Part shown: one piece after another, positions 28,001 through 35,420 of the stretch
Layout of the letters: each line of letters begins with the position of its first letter
Position numbering within the stretch: the stretch's first letter is position 1
NCBI RefSeq assembly: GCF_001519055.1
Contig: NZ_KQ954294.1
Coordinates: forward strand, 115,688 to 179,687
Source of the DNA: Novosphingobium sp. Fuku2-ISO-50
Lineage (GTDB): Bacteria; Pseudomonadota; Alphaproteobacteria; Sphingomonadales; Sphingomonadaceae
Length of the DNA: 64,000 nt
Direction: 5' to 3'
Program-made: the position numbers and the translations under genes
Notes under the pieces: model-generated
What the model was told of the DNA's origin: nothing
Database searches by the model: none
What the model saw: the letters and a program-made list of their open reading frames with translations, nothing else

Positions 28001-29677
28001 CTGCACGTTGTCAGCCACATTGGCGGCGTCGATCGTCAGGTTGCCGGTACCGGTCAGGTGCACGGTCTGAAGGTTCGATGCATCGACAAAGTTCAGCGTC
28101 GAATCGCTGTTGGTGTGCACGGTCGCCGAGGTGTAGGTGCCATCCTCGAAAATGCGCAGACCGGCGTCATTGGCCAACGTCAGGTCAAGGTTGGTTGCCG
28201 AATCGGCCACCGCACCGTCATGCAGCGCGATGTTCGTGCCATCGTCCGCGTTGGAGATCGACAGGGTGGTCAGACCGGTGTCACGGATGACATCCCAGCC
28301 CGACGACAGGCCGCTCAGGCTGACCGTGTTGATCGTGCCCACTGTGGCCGTGTGATAGTTGCCGTCGGTGATGTAGACATGGCCATCGGTAACCGTGCCG
28401 ACCGGATCGGGGGTCTGGGTGACCGAAACGCTGGTGGTGGTCGAAGTGCCGTGCACGTCCACGGTGCCGAGCGTGACATGGCCAAAGGAATTGGTGGCGT
28501 TTTCGATCACATTGACGGTGGTGCCGCCGGTGATGTCAACCCGCTGGTGATTGCCCGCATCCTGGCCGACGGTGACATTGACCGTACCGGTCGGCGCAAC
28601 CTGGTCGCCGATCGTGATGTCGTTGTTGCCGGTGCCGTTCAGGGTCTGCACGGTAACATTGGTGCCGCCATCGACGCTGACATCGTTATAGCCGGTCTGA
28701 GTTTCGGCAACCACAACCGCACCGGCCGAAACCACCGCTTCATCCGGGGCCAGCGAGGTGAACTTGTTGCCCACGGTCACATCGGCATTCACGGCCGACA
28801 CCACCACGTTGTTGCCGCCGTTGATGGTAACGTCGCCACCAGCCGAGGCCGCGTTGATGTTGGTGGTCTGTGCGGCGGAAACCTGCACCTTACCGCTGTG
28901 GTGGTTCGACGAACCCGACGCGACGTTCAGGTCCTGAAGACCCGACCACGAATTGGTGTCGGCACGGATGCTGTAGCCCGACGGGCCGGACTGCACCGAG
29001 GTCGCCAGATTGGCGGTGGCAATGCCGCTGATCGAAATGGCAGGAAGCAGCTGCGTGTCGATCACATTGCTGGTGTACGACAGGTTCAGCGTGTCTCCGC
29101 CAGCACCGGCGGCCAGACCATTGCCGGTCAGCGCGTCAAGGTTGGTCAGCACCGGCGCAGCGGTGAAGCCGGTGTCCGACCCGGTGAACACGTTGTTCTG
29201 CGAATTCGCCGCGCTGGTAAAGGTATCGATGCCAGGCGTCAGGGTGAACGTGGTCCCCGCCACAACGACAGTGCCCGTACCGCCGGTGACGGCGGCCGCA
29301 GTGGTGGTGACAACCTGCGAGCCAAGCTGGATCTTGCCGGCAACCGTGTTGTAAACCAGCGTCTCGTTCGCATCGGCGAACTTCACGGTCGCACCCGCGG
29401 TGCCGACCGGAATGACCGTCGTGGCACCGGTGCCGTCGGTCAGGATGACCGACGACCCGCTCTGCTGCACCGTGTAGCTGGCAGCATTGCCCTGCAGGAT
29501 AATCGTATCCTTGCCGCTGTTGAACGACGGATCGAGAACCACGCTGGCCCCAGTATCAATCGTTACCGTGTCACCGCCAGCCGCATCACCGAAAACGGCG
29601 ACGACATCCGGCAAACCGCCAACGGTTGAAGCGCCAATGGTGAAGCTCTCATTTGGATCGAGAATAAGACGAGACAT
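25013..29677 (-). CDS. large S-layer/RTX-type beta-strand repeat protein exported by type I secretion
   Basis: A 1554-residue acidic, Thr/Ser/Gly/Asn-rich protein without a signal peptide and with almost no cysteine. It begins MSRLILDPNESFTIG. Residues about 150-680 are beta-helix-like repeats (NVTVQTLNGTGNNDITIGD) recalling Caulobacter RsaA. Residues about 700-1120 carry four copies of a G-x-S-x-T-I-D-G-V-T-V module. The C-terminal 60 residues (FVDNGNTYVV ... SDTVIELAHVSETGLVLAHT) resemble the uncleaved secretion signals of RsaA-type substrates. A strong ribosome binding site (CAGGAGTC) precedes the ATG. Export by the ABC/HlyD/TolC genes downstream is the natural reading; an S-layer or a large adhesin are the two options. 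Confidence 0.8.
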   Translation of the reverse strand: MSRLILDPNESFTIGASTVGGLPDVVAVFGDAAGGDTVTIDTGASVVLDPSFNSGKDTIILQGNAASYTVQQSGSSVILTDGTGATTVIPVGTAGATVKFADANETLVYNTVAGKIQLGSQVVTTTAAAVTGGTGTVVVAGTTFTLTPGIDTFTSAANSQNNVFTGSDTGFTAAPVLTNLDALTGNGLAAGAGGDTLNLSYTSNVIDTQLLPAISISGIATANLATSVQSGPSGYSIRADTNSWSGLQDLNVASGSSNHHSGKVQVSAAQTTNINAASAGGDVTINGGNNVVVSAVNADVTVGNKFTSLAPDEAVVSAGAVVVAETQTGYNDVSVDGGTNVTVQTLNGTGNNDITIGDQVAPTGTVNVTVGQDAGNHQRVDITGGTTVNVIENATNSFGHVTLGTVDVHGTSTTTSVSVTQTPDPVGTVTDGHVYITDGNYHTATVGTINTVSLSGLSSGWDVIRDTGLTTLSISNADDGTNIALHDGAVADSATNLDLTLANDAGLRIFEDGTYTSATVHTNSDSTLNFVDASNLQTVHLTGTGNLTIDAANVADNVQIDASGTSGNVTIWEHLGDDQGFNSVGSSGSDNIGLDATTQTIALGSGDNIVRLNADALGVGGSIYGGSGTDNTLVMDHYDGAANAAALSATLAPITGFQYLDIGETVGNNPVTINLNNLGNINNVQSHGTTGEVGTPNVIQYEWQATALTAGQSITIDGVTVTAITAANAGDVADAIVAELQNPGSNENLPGVLDVSLNTSDATYNSLYTASHGSDGTQVLFTYATPANGGSDGYEVAPGLTEAVNGAAAAPLVSVTDGLANVTATATIDFGTDTSGLSAVSASSVVAGSLLHVAHSSWVLTGLAVGESYTIDGVTVAATTGALNATQVAQAFAAYSTSGDQTYADGAQVTGVLGTVGSGLGTWVAPTFSASSGTVTLTNGANPFAVAYNGTATSNGAVSPELSGGAGSTITIDGETVTILNPTGVTSENLVAAFLTGNTDGGHLAISGTLNTTEWTASGSGSAIVLTSFTADAPVTAYNSVSTDGKATVTTNGGAPALTPVLSTPQGQTATNETAQVTFGLLTTGQSITVNGITLLATTDVSANDVASAAAVVGSGGTYMGTSFLVSGTETNTDWNIGTATVSNNVVTFVGTLSGTGDAFFATGGGGSASVATLSGSDNFAQVAGTGIGAAPLILNGYTSGGSLELFAGSAVDASITANLTTPAATSTFNILLDGGVTTGTDAAIIVNGAATLDITSAGLTGNDVAITDNGLITLNYTAGNVGDTIDLSSTSLTTLNIAGAGNVTFIDMPAAGHLTTINAHASSGAVDVTGLAPLESTTAALSFTGGAGMFSADGVSSSYAETITAGTGGVTFLAVGNPSLAEGQLTFNLGATLHTTAGNDNTLTFQDGSANYAFPAVVNGFVDFATATSLGDASDSLHFATSPASVLGVSALANTVVNGVEYTSSAHGLLSFTGIGLASATVSDLINAAESIVNAAGVGTTAEFVDNGNTYVVHAGNGLNAQSDTVIELAHVSETGLVLAHTASLTHGYAVIG

Positions 29678-29745
29678 AGTTTGACTCCTGAGTACCCTGA
29701 ATTACCACTTGGAGGCAGTAAAACCGCCCACCACCCCTGAAAGTA

Positions 29746-32193
29746 TTAAGCGAATGTCACGAAGTTGTGACCAACCGCAGCCTGCGCAGTCGCGGCATCG
29801 CTTATGAATGCCGTAGCAGATACCGCATCATGCAAGATGATTTCATTACTATGCCCGTTACCTACGGCATAAGAGATGATAAGATCAGCTTTACCCGACG
29901 CGTCACTGACAAGCGATGTGTAACTGACATTCGCCGCAGTACCCCCGCTGAAATCAATCTGATCCGTCGCGGCAAAGTTGTTGATAACAGCCTCGACATC
30001 AGTCGTGATGTTATCAACAAAATTGGAACTACCCGTAGATGTAATTGCCGTTGCGGCAGTCAACCCATCCAGGCTGGTAGCACCACTCAGACCAGTTGCC
30101 AGATGCACCGTGGTCAGCGACCCACCGCTCCCGGAACCGCCGGCAGTGGTGAAGAAGTTATAGCCGACCACCGCTTCCGCAGTGGCCAGGCTGTCGACGA
30201 TCGTGCCGCTGGTGTCGGCGCCGACCAGCGTCACCACCGAGGTCACGCCCCCGCTGGTGTGGTCAATCACGATGTCGTGGCCGTTGTTGGCAGTGCCAAA
30301 GCTGTAATCGCTCGCGCTGCCATTCGAAACCGTGATGGTGTCGCCGTTGCCGAAATTGGTGATCGCGACATTGGTCGCGCTCGCTTCATCCAGCGTATAG
30401 GCGATGTGCCCCGCCGCGCCACTGGTGACGACCGCCGAACCGTTCGGGTTGATACCCGCCGGGTTGAGATTCCCGTTGGTGATCGTGATGCCCGAATTGT
30501 CGCCGCTGCCGCCGAGCGAACCGCCAAAGTCCATGAAATTGTAGCCAAGCGCCGCTTCGGCACTGGCATAGTCATAAACCACCGCAGTACCGGTCAGCAC
30601 GTGATCGAGCACGATCTCTTCAGTCACGCCGCCAGAAGTATGCGTGATAGTCAGATCACCGCCAGCATCCGCCGAATAGGACCATTGCGACGCATTCGTC
30701 GCGCCCGACACATCGATGGTGTCCTTGCCGACGTGGAAGTTCGTGATCTCCGCGTTGGCAGCCTGCGTATCGGTCAGCGTGTAGACATAACTGTCGCCGT
30801 TTGCGAGTTGGGCGGCCCCATCGCTGAGCGCGGAAGCGACGTTGGTTCCGTTGACGGGGATCGCCATGGTATCGGTAAAGGCCTGCGCAGCGACCGTGAC
30901 ATTGATGGTTTCGCTGGTCGTACCGCCATGCCCGTCCGACACACTGACGACAAAGCTGTCGGCGCCGGTGTAATAGGCATTCGGCGTGTAGGTCACTTCA
31001 CCATTGGCATAAGTCGCCGTGCCGTGCGTCGCCTGCGTCAGCACGCTGACCGCCGCCGTCGCACCCGATACCACCGTGGTGGTGATCGCGTCCGTCGCGC
31101 TGGTGGTGATCGTCGAACCGGTAACAGCGCCCGTCGTGCTCAGGCCCACCGTACCGGCCTCGCTGACTGTCAAGGCGCCGGAATCGGCGTCCGTGATGGT
31201 CGGCGGGACTTGCGCCACGGTGACATTGACCGTCTGCGTGGTCGTGCCGCCATGGCCGTCGCTCAGCGTCACCGCAAAGCTGTCCGTGCCGTAATAGAAC
31301 TGATCGGGCGTATAGGTGATGACGCCGCCGCTCACCGACACCGTACCATGGGCCGGGGCACCCGTGCCGGTCGTCGGCACCGTATACGTAGCGGTCGCAC
31401 CGCTCACGACAGTGTCCGACGCGCTTTCCGTAAAGGCAACCGCGCTGTTCTCATTGCCCGTTTCGGTCACAGTCGCATTGGCAAACGTCGGCAGAACCTG
31501 CGCCACGTTGACCGTTTCAGCCTGGGTCGCAGTCCCGCCGCTGCCCGTCGCAGTAACCGTGAAAGTATCCGTTCCGTAAAAGAACTGCGTCGGCACGTAT
31601 GTCACCGTCCCGCTCGCCGTAACCGAAACCGTACCATGAGCAGGTGTCGAAGCCGAATAGCTGGTCGCATTGCTGGCAACAGCCGTCAACGCAATGGCCG
31701 AAGCGTTTTCCTGGCCCGAAACGGTCTGCGTCGCCGCTGAAAATGCCGGGGCCGGAGCCGGCGCCGAATTATGACCACCGCCGGACGAAGCCACCGCAGC
31801 CGCGATGCCGCCAACAGCAATCACGCCACCCACGATCAGCAGCGGGCTGACGCCGCCATGCGAATCCGAATCAACCGGTTCCAGCAAGCCGTTCAGCGAA
31901 TCAGGGCTTGCAGTGATCGCGCCGGCATCCACCGGGTCATTTGCGGCGATCTGCGCCTGCCCCAAGCCACCCTGACCAGAATCCGAAGACACCGCCGCCT
32001 GCCCGACGGCAACTTTGGCGCCGGCCTCATTTGCAGCAGCGCCATTCCCCTGACCATCAGAACCCTTGGCAAGCACGGCATCATGCCGATCATCCGATGG
32101 CTGCGCTACATCGCCATGCTTGTGCGCTTTGGCATGCAATTCCACCGCCGCGCGGCCAGCGGCCCTTTTATGGGTAACTTTATGAGCAGACAT
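29746..32193 (-). CDS. cadherin/Ig-like repeat surface adhesin
   Basis: An 815-residue protein, taking M at 32193 (an in-frame upstream start exists at 32214). A basic, His/Lys-rich N-terminus precedes a hydrophobic segment at about 117-135 (SPLLIVGGVIAVGGIAAAVA) followed by SSGGGH, as seen near the N-terminus of BapA-type adhesins. Three cadherin-like domains follow, each ending in TVNVAQ-like strands with YYGTDSF and DGHGGTT. The last about 330 residues are three related modules, each ending in GYNF or GHNF (ALGYNFMDFGG, VVGYNFFTTAGG, AVGHNFVTFA). Together with the downstream S-layer-like gene (68-base gap) it is a likely type I secretion client. Confidence 0.72.
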   Translation of the reverse strand: MSAHKVTHKRAAGRAAVELHAKAHKHGDVAQPSDDRHDAVLAKGSDGQGNGAAANEAGAKVAVGQAAVSSDSGQGGLGQAQIAANDPVDAGAITASPDSLNGLLEPVDSDSHGGVSPLLIVGGVIAVGGIAAAVASSGGGHNSAPAPAPAFSAATQTVSGQENASAIALTAVASNATSYSASTPAHGTVSVTASGTVTYVPTQFFYGTDTFTVTATGSGGTATQAETVNVAQVLPTFANATVTETGNENSAVAFTESASDTVVSGATATYTVPTTGTGAPAHGTVSVSGGVITYTPDQFYYGTDSFAVTLSDGHGGTTTQTVNVTVAQVPPTITDADSGALTVSEAGTVGLSTTGAVTGSTITTSATDAITTTVVSGATAAVSVLTQATHGTATYANGEVTYTPNAYYTGADSFVVSVSDGHGGTTSETINVTVAAQAFTDTMAIPVNGTNVASALSDGAAQLANGDSYVYTLTDTQAANAEITNFHVGKDTIDVSGATNASQWSYSADAGGDLTITHTSGGVTEEIVLDHVLTGTAVVYDYASAEAALGYNFMDFGGSLGGSGDNSGITITNGNLNPAGINPNGSAVVTSGAAGHIAYTLDEASATNVAITNFGNGDTITVSNGSASDYSFGTANNGHDIVIDHTSGGVTSVVTLVGADTSGTIVDSLATAEAVVGYNFFTTAGGSGSGGSLTTVHLATGLSGATSLDGLTAATAITSTGSSNFVDNITTDVEAVINNFAATDQIDFSGGTAANVSYTSLVSDASGKADLIISYAVGNGHSNEIILHDAVSATAFISDAATAQAAVGHNFVTFA

Positions 32194-33006
32194 AAATGAC
32201 CTTTTCGATGGCACTCGCCGCTTTATTGCAATATCGACTTCGTCATAGCAAGTGGTTTTTACTAAAACGCCAGGTCAAATTAAATATGCACTTCGCAATA
32301 CTGTGATTTATATATGTATATAACTGCATGCATCGATGTAGATTCTATTTTTTATTTCAATTCAACAGCACCATTATGATTTCGTGGGATTATGCCTCAC
32401 CCTGCGGGTGACGCGCGGCGTGGCCATTTGCCGCAACCGCGACAGCGCCTCACGGCGCGAACGGGCGATTGCCCGCAGCCGGCCCCACACAGGAACAGCG
32501 CAGCCATCACGAAACCCGGCCTTGCGGGAATCGCCCAAGGCGGAATGGCGATCCGCACCCCGAAGCGGCGGCACCCATCATCCAGGCCGCGCGCAGCCTC
32601 GCATCCGGCCATTGACCGCCGGCCATTAACCGCCGGCCATTAACCGCCGGCCATTAACCGCCGGCCATTAACCGCCGGCCATTAACCGATTGAGCGAGCA
32701 CTTTCACGACCCGATCCGAAAGTTTGCAGCAAAGGCCTGACGAGGGATTGCTTGGCCGGGCACGGCGAAAAAGTTTCGGCTAATCACTCGATTAATAAGT
32801 AAAGTCAACGGACATATTGTATTTATTTATACCAGTACGATTCATTTTTCGCTGATTAATGCACAATTACGCTAGCAATCGTTTGCAAATTGATATGCAA
32901 GGAAGGTTATGTAGTAAAATGTATATAATTTTAATTGAATATTTTTTGATCCCCGTCATTCCATTTCCAGGAGGCGCTGTCTGACAGCTCACACAAGGCG
33001 GGGGCC
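32194..33006. other. long intergenic region with promoter-like AT-rich ends and a GC-rich core
   Basis: No convincing gene is seen in these 813 bases. The parts near 32215-32390 and 32790-32960 are AT-rich and probably hold the promoters of the adhesin operon (- strand) and of the small HTH gene (+ strand). The middle (about 32395-32700) is GC-rich, with several short frames lacking any protein character, and ends in a 6 x 14-base tandem repeat. Confidence 0.6.
32605..32688. repeat. six tandem copies of a 14-base unit
   Basis: The unit CCGGCCATTAACCG is repeated six times head to tail. The first copy carries one change (ATTGACCG); the other five are identical. It ends directly before ATTGAGCGAG. 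Such identical short repeats change copy number by slippage. The array is intergenic, about 410 bases upstream of the adhesin start and about 320 upstream of the HTH gene. Confidence 0.97.
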
Positions 33007-33261
33007 ATGGCACCGGATTTATCAAAGAATCTTCAGGCGTTATACGAATTGGAGGCACAATCGGACGTCAAACTTTTGACGAACGATGCGCGCCTTCTAC
33101 ATATAATAAAATCCGAACCCGGGAGATCCATAAAATATTATCCGTCAAAATCTGGCTTATCTTATCGAGGATTCTATAACGTTTTTAATAAACTTCTAAG
33201 CGAACAAATGGTTGTTATAGTTAATTCTGAAAATGATCATCGCAGCAAGTGCGTGTATTAA
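33007..33261 (+). CDS. small winged-helix (MarR-like) DNA-binding protein
   Basis: An 84-residue protein. Residues about 27-84 read like a MarR-type winged helix: ARLLHIIKSEPGRSIKYYP, then SGLSYRGFYNVFNKLLSEQM (recognition helix) and a wing with NSENDHRSKCVY. It lacks the dimerisation helices of full MarR proteins. Base composition is AT-rich compared with the window. It lies beside the surface-protein genes and may regulate them. It is recognised by pattern only. Confidence 0.65.
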   Translation: MAPDLSKNLQALYELEAQSDVKLLTNDARLLHIIKSEPGRSIKYYPSKSGLSYRGFYNVFNKLLSEQMVVIVNSENDHRSKCVY

Positions 33262-33835
33262 TTCCCATTCGGGCATGACGCGCAAATTGGCTGGCGGGTA
33301 GCGCCCAGAGCGATCCGGGCAAAGCGGCGCGACTCATTTTGAGCAGCTTTCCGGCAATCGATGCAGAAAGCCCCCTTGGATTGTTTTTGACATTTGCGAC
33401 CATGCTATCCGGATAGCGGGAAGCAAATGTCAAAAACAGAAAATTTACTATAATCAAAAGGTTCCAGCGGTTCGATCAGAACCGATCGATCATCAACCGC
33501 ACACTCCGACGCTTGCCCTGCAGGATGCCTCGGCAAGATGCCCAGCCCAGATATGGCAACTGCGACCAGTGGAACGGCACCCCCGCCCGGAAGTCCGCCA
33601 CGGCAACGCCGATCGCCCGCGTCCTCTCCGGCAAAGCGCGGCATGAAGTCCACCATTTCCGGCAGCGCGAAAATCGGGTCCCTGTCATCGGGTCCATGTC
33701 AGGGCGCCCGAGAACCAACCGGACCAGGCGCTCCCCGCTGCAAATCCGGACCCGATGCGAATCCGACAGATGCCTCAAAAAACAATCATTCATCGAATAT
33801 TGTCAGAATTTCGTGCAGAACCTCAAGGGTCGTGC
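33262..33835. other. intergenic region between two small HTH genes
   Basis: These 574 bases separate the convergent HTH genes. They contain a striking inverted repeat (33382-33438). The stretch 33476-33793 is GC-rich and has overlapping frames on both strands with no recognisable domain or ribosome binding site; it may be a decayed gene but this cannot be shown. Confidence 0.5.
33382..33438. repeat. perfect 16-bp inverted repeat with an internal 14-bp palindrome
   Basis: The arms TGTTTTTGACATTTGC (33382-33397) and GCAAATGTCAAAAACA (33423-33438) are exactly complementary. Between them lies the palindrome GCTATCCGGATAGC (33404-33417). The T-run is on the outer 5' side of the left arm, so on the + strand it does not have the usual hairpin-then-T-run order of a terminator; on the - strand the layout is the same. 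Confidence 0.95.
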
Positions 33836-34084
33836 TCAGGCATGACGCAGATCGCGCCCGCCTTCATCGGATAGCGGAGAAGTCACGCGCTTCGCCCGAT
33901 CCCAAATAACAACCGCTTCGAACGAGGTCCGGGCACCAAGACAACGCAGGGCGAGCGCACGATGAACTTCGACCGTACGCGAACTGATTCCCAACTCTTT
34001 GGCAATCTCCTTATTCGTATACCCGGTAGTCATCAGATCAAGAACACGCCGCTGCTGTGGCGATAGGCCTCTTACTCCTCCCAA
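33836..34084 (-). CDS. HTH-only LuxR/FixJ-type regulator
   Basis: An 82-residue protein almost entirely made of a LuxR/NarL-type helix-turn-helix (about residues 6-65). LSPQQRRVLDLMTTGYTNKE is followed by IAKELGISSRTVEVHRA. No receiver or autoinducer domain precedes it. The start is TTG at 34084, chosen because a near-perfect AGGAGG lies five bases upstream and no ATG fits. Stand-alone GerE-type proteins act as regulators. The position next to the surface adhesin genes suggests a role there. Confidence 0.75.
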   Translation of the reverse strand: MGGVRGLSPQQRRVLDLMTTGYTNKEIAKELGISSRTVEVHRALALRCLGARTSFEAVVIWDRAKRVTSPLSDEGGRDLRHA

Positions 34085-34305
34085 AGTGTCCTCCTGTTAC
34101 ATTGCAGCGCGCCACATTTTTAAATGATTTAAACGCGATCATTCCGAATTTGAACGATATATTTAAGCGGTAGATTCATTTAAAGATGTGATTTTCGGGA
34201 TCAAATTTTGAATAAAAATCATGATTCTCGCCCAATCAAACAAGGCGAAAACCACATAATTGGCACTGAGATCCATTTCAGATCTCGATGCAATTCACAT
34301 CGGTA

Positions 34306-34521
34306 TTAAGATAAATTCCCCTCAATCCCGACGACCACCGAATGCTGACCGCCCTTGTCGACGGGAGCGATACCGATACCACCACTCCGTTCAGCGAATC
34401 CAACATCGCCTTCGTCAGAACCGGCGCCATCGTCCAGATTTTTAAGAATTTTTCCAAAAATAAAACCGACAGGCAACTGCAGAGCCAGCCATATTGCAAT
34501 GGCAATTATCAAAATCTTCAT
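34306..34521 (-). CDS. small single-pass membrane protein
   Basis: A 71-residue frame starting MKILIIAIAIWLALQLPVGF, a convincing membrane helix, followed by FGKILKNLDDG and an acidic, glycine-rich tail. GAGG lies about five bases before the ATG. The region is otherwise AT-rich and gene-poor. No family is recognised. The hydrophobic N-terminus with a lysine-flanked end makes a real gene more likely than chance. Confidence 0.5.
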   Translation of the reverse strand: MKILIIAIAIWLALQLPVGFIFGKILKNLDDGAGSDEGDVGFAERSGGIGIAPVDKGGQHSVVVGIEGNLS

Positions 34522-35420
34522 AATCGCCTCACTTGATATATGAAATATGCGAATACCTATTTTTATTTAATTCTGATCTAGGCAGATAGAATCGTGATAA
34601 TTCGATTACATCCTTTAACATCACCAATATCGACTTTCGATATTATTCATAATGCACAAGATTTTCTTCGTGAGCTGAAATGTACCAATTCATGCATAAA
34701 CATTTATCCGCACTAACAAGCTTCAGAAGCTAACATCTCACAATATGATATTTCTTCTAGGTATATCGCGTAAACTTATATGCATGCACAAATCGCGGCA
34801 CCCATGTATATCACATTTATATTACGCAAACGCTGATGCACGGCATCATGGGGGCAAGTGAAACTTCTCATTAAAGATTTTTGGTCGAAATTCCTGAATT
34901 GCCGGAACTCAGGAATATTTGTTGGACCTGTGCCAAGGCGCCGTTCGCTGCCGCGAAGCCGCCGCATGGCAGGTTGTCGCGAAAATCGCACCGAACGGCG
35001 GGCGTGAACCTGCCAGACCGGCCACGCGACACGGCCAACCGCATCGTCCTCAAAATGCCGGAAATCACCAGGGCCTCGCTCGCCACCCTTCGCACGGCGC
35101 AACGGATAACCCGGCACATTGGGTTACCCCGGAAATCCCGCGCGCGCCGGGTACTTAAGCATAAGCGGGGCCCCTTGTGCCCGGATCACCCGCGCGGCTT
35201 GCTTCATCCGGAAACCACCGTCCCTGCCGCAAAACTGAAGACTTCCAAAGTCGCTACAGTGTAAATAGTAAGTGGAAATACTCACTGTCCGGAATCTTAA
35301 AATTACCCAAAGGCATTTACACGATCAATTCAGCACAAAATTTTGTCGATGAATGCACAAGCGAAGTTTGTGATGACTTGTGGGAATTGACAGGGTTTTC
35401 AGATCGTGGGGCCTAGTGAA
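34522..35420. other. AT-rich intergenic region upstream of the autotransporter
   Basis: About 900 bases without a convincing gene. The first 340 are very AT-rich. From about 34900 to 35220 the DNA is GC-rich and contains a fragment similar to the AraC regulator at 16615-17586 (listed separately). The final 200 bases before the autotransporter are AT-rich and should hold its promoter. Confidence 0.6.
35025..35108 (+). pseudogene. decayed fragment related to the GlxA/AraC regulator
   Basis: Bases 35025-35082 match 17263-17320 of the AraC-type gene at 47 of 58 positions by direct comparison. The encoded TANRIVLKMPEITRASL aligns with TTNRVVLKALEIIEASL. Shortly after, GCGCAACGGATA (35097-35108) is identical to the last bases of that gene including its stop region (17574-17585). 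This suggests a paralogous copy with a large internal deletion. No functional protein is expected. Confidence 0.5.

Noticed and set aside
25715..29629. A 1304-codon open frame on the + strand antisense to the S-layer-like gene
   Set aside because: Arg- and Gly-rich translation without any motif; the - strand frame has a ribosome binding site, repeat structure and secretion-signal-like end.
32374..32643. Several short GC-rich frames upstream of the tandem repeat
   Set aside because: They overlap in several frames on both strands, consist of Arg/Pro/His-rich sequence and lack start signals.
32605..32688. CRISPR array
   Set aside because: The units are 14 bases, directly adjacent and without spacers, so this is a simple tandem repeat.
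33405..33793. Overlapping - strand frames of 83 and 105 codons, possibly a frameshifted gene
   Set aside because: I could not match either translation to a family, and no ribosome binding site is seen; kept only as a remark in the intergenic entry.
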